A DNA stretch of 42,677 bases. Origin: a virus. The stretch spans positions 1-42,677 of IMG/VR virus record IMGVR_UViG_3300045241_000140. One strand, given 5' to 3'. A program made the position numbers and the translations under genes. Under the pieces are notes generated by a model. It made no database searches. It was not told the DNA's origin and saw only the letters and a program-made list of their open reading frames with translations. Positions 35,747 to 42,677 of the stretch are shown in pieces; position 1 is the stretch's first letter; each line of letters opens with the position of its first letter.

Positions 35747-36917
35747 AGGCGGCGGCGGCGGAGGAGGCGGCGGCCAAAGTTACAACTTTTCGCAGACCAC
35801 CCTTCCCGGCTGGCTCGATGACGCGTCGCAGCAGGCGGTCATGTCCGCGCGGAATCTCAGTGACCGCCCGTTCGACCCCTATACCGGTCAGGTGGTCGCC
35901 ACGCCGGGCGCTGACACCAACGCGGCCTATCAGCAAGTGCGCGATCTTCAGGGCGGCGCCAACCCGGCGTTCTCCACCGCGTCTGGCGTCTACGGCGGGC
36001 TGCTCGATCAGGCGCACCCCATCACTGCCGACCAGATCAACCAGCTGTCGGGTCAGCTGTATGGCGGCTATACGTCAAACGTCGTCGACCCGACACGCGA
36101 CCTGCTGGGTAACTACCTCGGAGCCGCGAGCCCGGCAACGACGGGACAAGTCACCCAAGGCGCGCTGGATATCATGTCGCCCTACTCCGCGGCGGTGATC
36201 GATCCGGCGATGCAGATCGGGCGCCAACAGCTGGCGCAGTCGCTGCAGCAGATCTCCGGCCAGGCCAACAATGTGGGCGCCTTCGGCGGATCTCGGCAAG
36301 GAGTCGCGGAAGGCGTCGCCACAGCACAGCAGGCGATCGGTGCGGGACAAACGGTCGGCGATCTGTTGCAGAAGGGCTGGAGCACAGCGCTGCCGACGTC
36401 GCTCGATCTGGCGAAGACCGCCAGCGCGCAAGGTTATGGTGCGTCGGGGCTGCTCGCGCAGCTGATGCAGGGCGGCTACAACGCCGCGGGCACCGAAGCT
36501 GGCAACATCGCCAACACGAACTTGCAGACCGGGATGACCGCGACGGCACAGCTCCCGGCGCTGGCACTGCAGGAGCAGGCGCAGAAGCAAAAGGAAGCGT
36601 CGATGCTGCAGACGATCGGGGCGGCGCAACAGAACCAACAGCAGACGGAACTGAGCGCTGCGCTCGGGCAACATTACGAAGCGCAGGATTGGCCAGTGCA
36701 AAACCTCGACATGCTGCTGTCGGCGGTCGGCGCTGTGCCCTACGGCTCCTCGACGTTCTCCTATGGTAAGACACAGCCAGACCCGGCGCGGAAGAATACG
36801 GCAGGCAGCGTGCTGGGCGGCGCGGCGTCTGGTGCCAGCACCGGCTTCATGCTCGGTGGTCCGTGGGGCGCGGCAGGCGGCGCTGTGGCCGGAGGCATTC
36901 TCGGTGCGCTCAACTAA
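35730..36917 (+). CDS. Putative ejection / internal virion protein, 395 aa
   Basis: Overlaps the previous gene by 17 bases. N-terminus is a Gly run (MGGGGKGGGGGGGGG), then SYNFSQTTLPGWLDDASQQAVMSARNL and DPYTGQVVA, a signature opening of phage minor virion proteins, followed by long Ala/Gln/Gly-rich helices. Conserved GAFGGSRQGVAEGVA near residue 185 is typical of DNA-ejection/'DNA transfer' proteins. The C-terminus is Gly/Ala-rich (GGPWGAAGGAVAGGILGAL), suited to membrane insertion. It is probably ejected to form the DNA conduit. Confidence 0.72.
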   Translation: MGGGGKGGGGGGGGGQSYNFSQTTLPGWLDDASQQAVMSARNLSDRPFDPYTGQVVATPGADTNAAYQQVRDLQGGANPAFSTASGVYGGLLDQAHPITADQINQLSGQLYGGYTSNVVDPTRDLLGNYLGAASPATTGQVTQGALDIMSPYSAAVIDPAMQIGRQQLAQSLQQISGQANNVGAFGGSRQGVAEGVATAQQAIGAGQTVGDLLQKGWSTALPTSLDLAKTASAQGYGASGLLAQLMQGGYNAAGTEAGNIANTNLQTGMTATAQLPALALQEQAQKQKEASMLQTIGAAQQNQQQTELSAALGQHYEAQDWPVQNLDMLLSAVGAVPYGSSTFSYGKTQPDPARKNTAGSVLGGAASGASTGFMLGGPWGAAGGAVAGGILGALN

Positions 36918-36935
36918 CATTCCGGAGCTCAACTG

Positions 36936-37394
36936 ATGTTTGAATCGGCAGGCGGCGACGCGGGGCTGTGGCTCTCCCGATTGTTCGGTGGCGGTGGCGG
37001 CGTGCCGATCGCATCAGGATCCGTGCCAGGCGGCATGGATTTCGGCGCGGCGCTCGGCGCGATGAACCCTGGCATGACCGGCTTCGGCGCGGTGCCCAGT
37101 GACGCGTTCAATGCATCGCAGCCGTTTACCACCGGCAACACCGCGCTTGGTAGCGCCAGCAACAAGCAACTGTCCGATGCGTTGGGCGGCCTCGGCAAGG
37201 CCGCGGGAGGGGGCGCTGCTGGCGCCGATCAGCGTCCGATCATGCCAGGCGGTGGCGGTGGCGGCGCTGGTATCGGCGGCGGGCGCGGCGGCGGCGTCTC
37301 GCTCGATGCCCTGGTGCAGATGCTGGCCAAGCGACGGCAGGCGCTGATGCCAGGCGGCGGCTCGCAGGGCGCGACGGGCTTGTTGGGGTTCTAG
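36936..37394 (+). CDS. Gly-rich virion-region protein, 152 aa
   Basis: ATG behind CCGGAG. Gly/Ala-rich, with a short helical core (LSDALGGLGKAAGG, then DALVQMLAKRRQALM). Composition like the flanking ejection proteins; no named family. Likely a minor ejection or virion component. Confidence 0.6.
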   Translation: MFESAGGDAGLWLSRLFGGGGGVPIASGSVPGGMDFGAALGAMNPGMTGFGAVPSDAFNASQPFTTGNTALGSASNKQLSDALGGLGKAAGGGAAGADQRPIMPGGGGGGAGIGGGRGGGVSLDALVQMLAKRRQALMPGGGSQGATGLLGF

Positions 37395-37396
37395 CT

Positions 37397-39862
37397 ATGG
37401 CAGACGCAGCAACCGATCCCACCGCTGACCTCGAGGCAACCTACCGGCAACTGCTGCAACAGACGCTGCAGCCGCAACCCGTGCCGTTGCCACAGGGTCC
37501 GTCAGCCTCGTCGCACGAAGGGCGCGGCTGGTTGTCGCTGCTCGGCGAGGCGCTGGGCGGTGGCGAACAGTATGGCTCCACAGCAGAGCGCGAAGCGGGC
37601 GGCATCGCTGCGCTGGGCGCCATGGGCCGGCGTATGCTCGAGGCGTCGGACTACAGCTATCGCCCGCACACTCTCGGCTCGATCATCGGCCAGGGCATGG
37701 GCGCTGCCGGCGAGGCGCTGGGACAGCGCCAGGCAGTGTCCGCCGCGCAGGCCGCGGCAGCGCAAGATTATCAGACGAAACAACAGGAGATGCAGCTCGC
37801 GCGGATCAAGGAAGCGGTGCCGCTGCTGACCAACCTGCAGTCGATGCAGCAACTGGCCCAGGCCAGGAGGATCGCCCTCGGTGGCAACGCGCCTGGCACG
37901 TCGATCGGCGCGGTCGGCGGCGATCTGCCGAACGACAAGGCCGCGGCGCTCAAGATTATCGCGCAGCGCGAATCGGGCGGCGATCCCACCGCGCTGAACT
38001 ATGTCGCGAAAGCGGATCCGACCGCTTACGAACGCGGCGCCACGGCGAGCGGCAAGTATCAGATCGTCAACAGCACCTGGCGCGAGGGGATGCAGCTCGC
38101 CGGCATCGACCCGTCGAAATACGCCACCGCGCGCGACGCACCGGAATCGGTGCAGGATCAGGTGGCCGGTGCGATCTGGGACAAATACGGCAACAAGCCC
38201 TGGCAGAAGGGCGCCAAGGACTGGGTGAAAGACGAGGCGGGGAAGTATCAGCTGGCGACCGTCAGGCCGCCGGCAAGTGCTCCCGGTGGCGCACCCACAA
38301 CAACCCCGCCAGCAGGCTCCACAGCCTCTACAGCGCCGCCTGGCGTGACGATGGGTGATGTCGCACACCCAGAGCTGGCACCAGGCCCGCCTGGCAGCAA
38401 AGGCGGCGCTCCGATCGGCATCGGCGCCGCACTCGGTGGCGGCACCACCACGCTGCCAGTGCCACCGATCCCACCTCCCGCTGTCGCCGGCACACCGCTC
38501 CCGGCAGGCAAGTTGCAGTCCACCGGCAAGCCGCCTGGGCAGGCCGCGGCAGACGCCATCCTGGGCGGCGTGCAGCTCGCCCAGGCGACGCCTCTGGTGC
38601 GCGGCACCGGGCAGGAGGCCGGGCCGTCCAGCGCCGTGGCGACGCTCGCGCAGCCACCCGCACAGCCAGGCTGGGGAGGCGCTGTGGGGGCCTATGGCGA
38701 CGGGGCTACGACCACACCCCCGCCAGCGCCAACGCCACAGGCGACCTCCCAGGCGCCGCCTGCGCCCACGCCAGCGACAACGCCGACACCACCAGCTGTC
38801 ACCGCGCCGCCGCCAGGCGGGATGCCTGAACCGGCGCCATACGCCTATCAGCGCCAGCCGCTGCCGCCCGACATCCAGAGCCGCATCGCCCAGCCGCTGA
38901 GCCCCGAGCAGCTCGAGCCCTACAATCGCGCAATCCAGAGCGCCACCACGGTCGAGGCGATCCAGGCCGCGCAGGACAAGAGGAGCGCAGCGATCGCCGC
39001 CGCCCGCGCCGAGGTGGTTAAGGAAGGCGACGCTTGGCAGCAGAACGAGCGCAACAAGCAGCAGGAGATCTGGCAGAAGCGCTGGGACGCCTGGCAGACC
39101 GGCGAATCGCAGCGCCAGCAGGCGGCGCAGAAGCTCGAGGCCGATCTGAGGCTGAAGCAGGCAGAGGGTGAACAGCAGCGCATCACCAACAAGGAAGCGG
39201 TGTTCAACCAGGCCAACCAAAAAGGCCTCGAGGCAGCGCAAACCGAGCAACTCGCCGCTCGCAACTCCGTCGCCCAGCTCGAGGGCTTCCGCTCCGTCTC
39301 CGACGCTGTGAAGCAGCCGAACTGGCTGCAGACTACGAAATGGCCAGGTTCCAACCACTCGATCGCCGAGCAACTGCAGCAAGCCGGCATCCCCGTGGAG
39401 GACACAGCGGGTGTGCAGCTCCTGCAGGGCGCGATGACCAACCTCACGCGCACGCTCCGTGAAGGCATGCCTATGGGCGCGTTGTCCGATCGTGATCTCG
39501 ACTTCATCCAGCGCATGGGACCGACCGAATGGATGGATCAGGACACGCGCACCGCCGCAGTCGATTATCTGCAGCGTGCGTTTCGCGCCAAGCAGCGTTT
39601 TGCCTCCGATGTGCAGAAGGAGATGAGCCGCGGTAAAAATTACGGCGATGCCGTTGATACCGCAGACGCCAAACAGCCGAAGTCGTTCGTGCCGACCGTA
39701 GATTCTGAGCTGTCCTCGCATTGGACAGACAACAGCAAGGAATGGGTCGATCGCCGCATTAAATGGGCGCAGGACAACGACGTGAGGCCAGGCACGCTGT
39801 TCCACATGAATAACGGGAACATCGTGATCTGGAAGCGTAAATCCAGCCAGGGGCAACAGTGA
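37397..39862 (+). CDS. Ejection protein with lytic transglycosylase domain, 821 aa
   Basis: Residues about 183-285 are a lysozyme-like transglycosylase domain: AALKIIAQRESGGDPTALNYV with candidate catalytic E192, ASGKYQIVNSTWREGMQLAGI (the GxYQ-x-x-xxTW motif) and QVAGAIWDKYGNKPW. A long Pro/Thr/Ala-rich linker (about 290-495) follows, then an extended helical C-terminal half (EVVKEGDAWQQNERNKQQEIWQKRWDAWQTGESQRQQAAQKLEADLRLKQAEGE...) resembling internal virion proteins. The enzyme would open the peptidoglycan during DNA entry. It overlaps the next gene by TGATG. Function by domain and position. Confidence 0.82.
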   Translation: MADAATDPTADLEATYRQLLQQTLQPQPVPLPQGPSASSHEGRGWLSLLGEALGGGEQYGSTAEREAGGIAALGAMGRRMLEASDYSYRPHTLGSIIGQGMGAAGEALGQRQAVSAAQAAAAQDYQTKQQEMQLARIKEAVPLLTNLQSMQQLAQARRIALGGNAPGTSIGAVGGDLPNDKAAALKIIAQRESGGDPTALNYVAKADPTAYERGATASGKYQIVNSTWREGMQLAGIDPSKYATARDAPESVQDQVAGAIWDKYGNKPWQKGAKDWVKDEAGKYQLATVRPPASAPGGAPTTTPPAGSTASTAPPGVTMGDVAHPELAPGPPGSKGGAPIGIGAALGGGTTTLPVPPIPPPAVAGTPLPAGKLQSTGKPPGQAAADAILGGVQLAQATPLVRGTGQEAGPSSAVATLAQPPAQPGWGGAVGAYGDGATTTPPPAPTPQATSQAPPAPTPATTPTPPAVTAPPPGGMPEPAPYAYQRQPLPPDIQSRIAQPLSPEQLEPYNRAIQSATTVEAIQAAQDKRSAAIAAARAEVVKEGDAWQQNERNKQQEIWQKRWDAWQTGESQRQQAAQKLEADLRLKQAEGEQQRITNKEAVFNQANQKGLEAAQTEQLAARNSVAQLEGFRSVSDAVKQPNWLQTTKWPGSNHSIAEQLQQAGIPVEDTAGVQLLQGAMTNLTRTLREGMPMGALSDRDLDFIQRMGPTEWMDQDTRTAAVDYLQRAFRAKQRFASDVQKEMSRGKNYGDAVDTADAKQPKSFVPTVDSELSSHWTDNSKEWVDRRIKWAQDNDVRPGTLFHMNNGNIVIWKRKSSQGQQ

Positions 39863-41616
39863 TGGCAGACGAGGATCTGGACCCAGGCGCCGGTTCTGTC
39901 GTGGTCGGCTACGGACCACCCGGCGCCACGTCGCCCTACGCCGACCCAGGCGGATCTCGTTACCCCGACATGACGCCCGGCCCGCCGAAGGCGAAGATCC
40001 TCGAGACCAGCTTTCACAGCGTGCCCTCCGACACGCGGACAGCCGGCGAGGTGTGGGATGACGGCGTGCGCCGGATGCGTGAGTCCGCGGAGCGCATCGG
40101 CACCGAGATGAACCAGACGTATCGGGATACCCCTCCCGTGGTCGGGCCGGCGGTGCGCGACGCGATCGGCAAAACGGGATGGCTCGGTCGCAATGTCTTC
40201 GGGCCGGCGGCAGATGCCGCTGACTTCGTCGGCAAGGAAGGCTCGGCGATTGGCTCGGGCTTCCTCGCTGCCGGCGCTGAGCTGCTCGGCGGCGGCGATC
40301 CGCAGCGCACCAGAGACGCGCACGCCGCGCTGCAGATCCTGCCGGTGCTGAAGACCGCCATGCCGCCGGTCGCCGCGCCGATCGTCCTACCGGAGCGCAA
40401 GCTGCCGCCAGGCCCCGCAGGCCCGCCAGGCCCCGCAGGCCCAGGTCCGGTTTCACTTGGACAAGTGACAGGCGCGGTCCAGCGCGCGGCGCCGCCCAGC
40501 TGGCGACCCGTGGCGCCGGGAGAGGATTATGCCCCAGGTCGCGAATATCGGATGAACCAGGCGACCGGGCGGCGAGAGGTGAATGTAGGCGGTCCTGCTG
40601 CACCACCTGACAACGTGACCATACCGCCAGCCCCACCACCGCCGCCTGCTGGCCCCGCCGCCTCGCCATACCCGCCAGAGCGCATCCCGATCCGGACGCC
40701 CGACGATGCCTTGCGGGTCTACAAACCGCAGATCCAGGCAGCTGAACAATCGGACTTCAAGTTATCGCCGCAGTTCACCCACGACTGGGTCGGCAGCCTC
40801 GATCCGCATGCGGATCTAACTCCGGCAGCAAGGGCGGCGACGCCTAGCGGTAATTCGGTCACCAATCTGGTCGCTGATCTGCGCAACACGGCTGACGCGC
40901 CGCTGGACAACATCAAGAGCATCCAGCAGATCGATGAGCGGATTCAGGGCGCCATCTCCAAAGAGTCCGGATCGGGCGGCGATCCGAACCAAGTCAGGCA
41001 GCTGCGGCAGATCCTGCAGGATTTCCGCGACCGCTACAGCAATGTCCCCGCCAATCAGTTCACTGGCAGCCCACAGGGGATCCAGGCGTTTCAGGATTCC
41101 ATCAAGAGCTACGCTGCGGTGTCGCGCCTGCGCGAAGTGCAGGGCATCATTGATTCGACGGAGGGGAACCCAAACCGGGCCACGCTGCTCGCCTCGCGCG
41201 TCAACGGATTCCTGAACGATGAGCGCAACACGCGCGGCTGGACCGACGAGGAACGTGCCAGTTTGCGTAGGGCAGCCAATTCCGGCTTCGTGTCGGAATG
41301 GATGCGCGCGCAGGGTAGCCGCTTGGTAGGCATTGGCTCCGCCGTCACAGGCGGCGTCGCCGGCATGTTGTTCGGCGTGCCGGCACAGGTCGGCGTCTCC
41401 TATGCGGTGCGCAACGCCGCGGAGAACGCACGCCTGGCGCGATTGCGCGGTGCGATGGAAGTGCTGGGACAACGCGTGCCGCAGCCTGGCACCATACCAA
41501 CGCAACCGCCGCCCCGAGTTCCCTCGCAGGCGGCGGTGACGCAGGCTCGGTATGGGCCCCTCACGGGGCTGTTGGGGCAGACGGCCAATCAGCCTAGGGA
41601 CGATCGGCTATTCTAA
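39862..41616 (+). CDS. Putative ejection protein, 584 aa
   Basis: ATG at 39862 in a TGATG overlap (GTG at 39859 possible). The N-terminal region includes WLGRNVFGPAADAADFVGKEGSAIGSGFLAAGAELLGGGDP, then a collagen-like GPAGPPGPAGPGP stretch and Pro-rich linker; the C-terminal 300 residues are helical (RIQGAISKESGSGGDPNQVRQLRQILQDFRDRYSNVPAN... ANSGFVSEWMRAQGSRLVGIGSAVTGGVAGMLFGV) with one possible membrane segment near residue 500. Position as last gene of the rightward unit after the transglycosylase protein fits an ejection protein. Stop codon overlaps that of the opposite-strand gene. Confidence 0.68.
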   Translation: MADEDLDPGAGSVVVGYGPPGATSPYADPGGSRYPDMTPGPPKAKILETSFHSVPSDTRTAGEVWDDGVRRMRESAERIGTEMNQTYRDTPPVVGPAVRDAIGKTGWLGRNVFGPAADAADFVGKEGSAIGSGFLAAGAELLGGGDPQRTRDAHAALQILPVLKTAMPPVAAPIVLPERKLPPGPAGPPGPAGPGPVSLGQVTGAVQRAAPPSWRPVAPGEDYAPGREYRMNQATGRREVNVGGPAAPPDNVTIPPAPPPPPAGPAASPYPPERIPIRTPDDALRVYKPQIQAAEQSDFKLSPQFTHDWVGSLDPHADLTPAARAATPSGNSVTNLVADLRNTADAPLDNIKSIQQIDERIQGAISKESGSGGDPNQVRQLRQILQDFRDRYSNVPANQFTGSPQGIQAFQDSIKSYAAVSRLREVQGIIDSTEGNPNRATLLASRVNGFLNDERNTRGWTDEERASLRRAANSGFVSEWMRAQGSRLVGIGSAVTGGVAGMLFGVPAQVGVSYAVRNAAENARLARLRGAMEVLGQRVPQPGTIPTQPPPRVPSQAAVTQARYGPLTGLLGQTANQPRDDRLF

Positions 41617-41729
41617 TAGCCGCGACGGCGGCGGCGACGTTCCTCCCACGGCTCGATCACGGCCATCGTCATGCGGGCTAGCCCGTAGACAATCAGCGGC
41701 AGGATAGCGATGGCAATGAGCGCGCCCAT
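41613..41729 (-). CDS. Small membrane peptide, 38 aa, last gene of the leftward unit
   Basis: ATG at 41729-41727 sharing a TGATG overlap with the preceding gene. The peptide has a membrane segment (ALIAIAILPLIVYGLARMTMAVI) and a very basic tail (EERRRRRRGY). The reading frame extends upstream without a stop (to 41993) but that stretch overlaps two better genes. It ends with TAG overlapping the rightward TAA by three bases. Function unknown. Confidence 0.5.
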   Translation of the reverse strand: MGALIAIAILPLIVYGLARMTMAVIEPWEERRRRRRGY

Positions 41730-41950
41730 CAGCGTGACCTCCACGGAGCTGGTGGCGGGGGTGGATCCCCCGGCATCGGTATCATGATGCCAGGCGAGCC
41801 TGGGGGCAGCGTAGGTGGCGCCCAGGAGGGCAGCGTGCTCCGCGGGTAGGCCTGCGGCGCGTAGGGGCTCGGCTGGACGTAGGGCGTGTAGGGCGGCGGC
41901 ACATACTGCGCCTGCAGCGCGAGCGCGAAGGCGAGGACGAGGGGGGTCAT
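41729..41950 (-). CDS. Pro-rich secreted-looking protein, 73 aa
   Basis: ATGA overlap with the membrane gene upstream. A short hydrophobic N-terminus (MTPLVLAFALALQA) looks like a signal peptide; the rest is Pro/Tyr/Ser-rich (YVPPPYTPYVQPSPYAP) and ends PPPPPAPWRSR. Small size, secretion and proline content recall outer-membrane spanins (Rz1), but there is no lipobox cysteine, so that identity is not supported. It might bridge the periplasm. Confidence 0.5.
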   Translation of the reverse strand: MTPLVLAFALALQAQYVPPPYTPYVQPSPYAPQAYPRSTLPSWAPPTLPPGSPGIMIPMPGDPPPPPAPWRSR

Positions 41951-42165
41951 TGTCTGGTCTCCAATTGAACGTGAAATGGCTGCGATACTTCAATGCGGGT
42001 GGGGGCGTTGCCCAGCTTGAACCCGACCACGCCGGCTATGGCGGCCACCGCGGCGATGATCAGCGCCAGATTGCGCGGACTTTCCCAGAACGCCTGCCGG
42101 CGCTTCAGCAGCAGATCGATCTTGAGAACGGCCTTGCGCAACTCGTCCTCGGTGAGATCGCTCAC
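41947..42165 (-). CDS. Single-pass membrane protein with N-terminal helix, 72 aa
   Basis: ATGA overlap with the ribbon-helix-helix gene. Acidic-basic helix (TEDELRKAVLKIDLLLKRRQAFWESP), a membrane segment (LALIIAAVAAIAGVVGFKLG) and a periplasmic tail of about 20 residues. This order (cytoplasmic coiled coil, one membrane helix, short tail) recurs in small phage holin- or superinfection-type proteins. No family recognised. Confidence 0.6.
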   Translation of the reverse strand: MSDLTEDELRKAVLKIDLLLKRRQAFWESPRNLALIIAAVAAIAGVVGFKLGNAPTRIEVSQPFHVQLETRQ

Positions 42166-42356
42166 CGGCTCGCCTCGCGCTTGGTCGGGCCGGTCTTGCC
42201 GAGGACAGTTTCCAGCGCGCGGGTGATGAAGGTGGAAACCGGCTGGCCCGCCTTGTCGGCAGCCAGCCTGACCTCGCGATTGAGCCAGTGCGGCAGATAG
42301 AACGTCAGCCGCTCGTGCGAGCGGACAGTGTTGAGGGTAGACGGTCGAGATGACAT
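42162..42356 (-). CDS. Ribbon-helix-helix (CopG/Arc-like) regulator, 64 aa
   Basis: The core (RLTFYLPHWLNREVRLAADKAGQPVSTFITRALETVL) is a ribbon-helix-helix fold: a strand for the DNA groove, helix A, a turn with G-x-x-x-S-x-F, and helix B. Family members such as CopG, Arc and MetJ are dimeric repressors. The start codon directly abuts a perfect inverted repeat (42357-42384), so autoregulation is likely. It is followed by ATGA to the membrane gene. Good AGGAGG site within that repeat's loop. Confidence 0.75.
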   Translation of the reverse strand: MSSRPSTLNTVRSHERLTFYLPHWLNREVRLAADKAGQPVSTFITRALETVLGKTGPTKREASR

Positions 42357-42384
42357 GGGTGGCGCCTCCTTTATTGCGCCACCC
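42357..42384. promoter_or_regulatory. Inverted repeat at the RHH start, autoregulatory operator or RNA hairpin
   Basis: GGGTGGCGC (42357-42365) and GCGCCACCC (42376-42384), a perfect 9-bp inverted repeat with a 10-base centre. The first arm touches the RHH start codon, and the centre overlaps the AGGAGG ribosome-binding site on the minus strand. Binding or hairpin formation would change RHH translation. Confidence 0.6.
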
Positions 42385-42424
42385 TCCAGGCTATCACCAA
42401 ATGTGGATGAGAGTGAACAACTAT

Positions 42425-42664
42425 TTACGCCGGCTTACGCAACACCACCCCGGCGTCCAGCAGCATCCTCAGGAGGGCAGAGCCTTCCTCGAGAGGCAGG
42501 CGGACCCGGCGCAGCTCCAGCTCCACGCCGCCATCCTCGAGGACGTTGAACACCAGCACAGGGCGCGGGGCAGGCGCCGCCGGCCCGGTCAGCGCCAGGG
42601 GCTGGGCAGTGGTGACGGTGGTGATAGGCGGATCCCCTGCCCGGCGCGGCGTCAGCTGCTCCAC
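42425..42664 (-). CDS. XRE-like HTH protein, C-terminal part (gene enters across the junction)
   Basis: Continuation of the gene at 1-342. In the terminal repeat the sequence also reads from a GTG at 42664, which equals codon 77 of the full gene. This part encodes the Pro/Ala linker (ITTVTTAQPLALTGPAAPAPRPV) and the final VLEDGGVELELRRVRLPLEEGSALLRMLLDAGV region, and stops at 42425, 68 bases before the RHH gene start. The linear contig cuts one gene in two here. Confidence 0.7.
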   Translation of the reverse strand: MEQLTPRRAGDPPITTVTTAQPLALTGPAAPAPRPVLVFNVLEDGGVELELRRVRLPLEEGSALLRMLLDAGVVLRKPA

Positions 42665-42677
42665 GGGGATGCCGAGC
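42551..42677. repeat. 127-bp direct terminal repeat of the contig
   Basis: Bases 42551-42677 equal bases 1-127. A 127-base end overlap is what an assembler using k=127 leaves on a circular path, so it most likely marks circularity (circular or circularly permuted genome) and not a biological terminal repeat. It lies inside a gene, which supports that reading. Confidence 0.9.

Noticed and set aside
37502-40669. A 1055-codon open frame on the minus strand opposite the ejection genes
   Set aside because: High-GC codon bias leaves antisense frames open. The plus-strand genes there have recognisable domains, ribosome-binding sites and overlaps; the antisense product is Arg/Leu/Pro-rich low-complexity.
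41729-41950. Rz1-type spanin identity for the Pro-rich secreted protein
   Set aside because: There is no cysteine for lipid attachment and no embedded-gene layout inside an Rz frame.
41613-41993. 126-codon minus-strand frame
   Set aside because: Its upstream 88 codons overlap two better, coupled genes; only the last 38 codons, starting at a TGATG, look like a protein.
1-42677. tRNA or rRNA genes
   Set aside because: No cloverleaf-like segment or rRNA signature was noticed while reading; a dedicated tRNA scan would be needed to exclude them.

Overview
This window reads as one complete, circularly closed genome of a high-GC tailed phage. The last 127 bases (42551-42677) repeat the first 127 exactly, so the unique unit is about 42,550 bp, and one leftward gene runs across the junction. 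The morphogenesis genes point to a short-tailed (podovirus-like) virion: terminase large subunit, a long P22-type portal, a scaffold, an SU10/DUF5309-type major capsid protein, a gp4-like head-tail adaptor, several fibre/collar proteins, a gp10-like tail hub and ejection proteins, one with a lytic transglycosylase domain. No tape measure or major tail tube gene was seen. GC content, Gp157/ERF/BPSL0067/DUF3309-like genes and proline-glycine 'PDQGLPG' repeats suggest an alphaproteobacterial host. That host call is inference.

Layout: a divergent switch at about 2999-3130 separates two transcription units. Leftward (minus strand): XRE-type repressor, two small genes, Gp157-like protein, ERF single-strand annealing protein, a small gene, an HTH protein across the junction, a ribbon-helix-helix regulator and three small membrane or proline-rich genes ending at 41613. 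Rightward (plus strand) everything from the Cro-like gene at 3131 to 41616. It starts with VRR-NUC and HNH nucleases, then a methyltransferase-like TcmP-type protein coupled to a ParB/CX3CX2C fusion, then a lambda-O-like replication initiator with iterons inside its gene, a NusG/RfaH-like factor, many small genes, a BPSL0067-type lysis candidate, a DNA methyltransferase flanked by two similar HTH genes, packaging, capsid, tail/fibre and ejection genes. The two units meet tail to tail with overlapping stop codons.

Almost all genes are joined by ATGA, GTGA or TGATG overlaps, implying long translationally coupled transcripts. The main breaks are the switch, a regulatory-looking gap at 11398-11810 with repeated GATACCC sites, short gaps around 13010-13211 and 14835-15035, and structured spacers around the scaffold and major capsid genes.

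The most interesting content is: (i) eight 17-bp iterons in the initiator gene, read in two reading frames and followed by an AT-rich stretch, which looks like the replication origin; (ii) the TcmP-like/ParB-radical-SAM-like pair, a probable nucleic-acid modification system of unknown chemistry; (iii) a HiPIP-type iron-sulphur signature fused to the N-terminus of a tandemly duplicated fibre; (iv) a VDTH-motif, possibly DNA-glycosylase-like, protein between portal and scaffold; (v) a repressor/Cro switch with no recognisable integrase, which leaves a plasmid-like prophage state possible.
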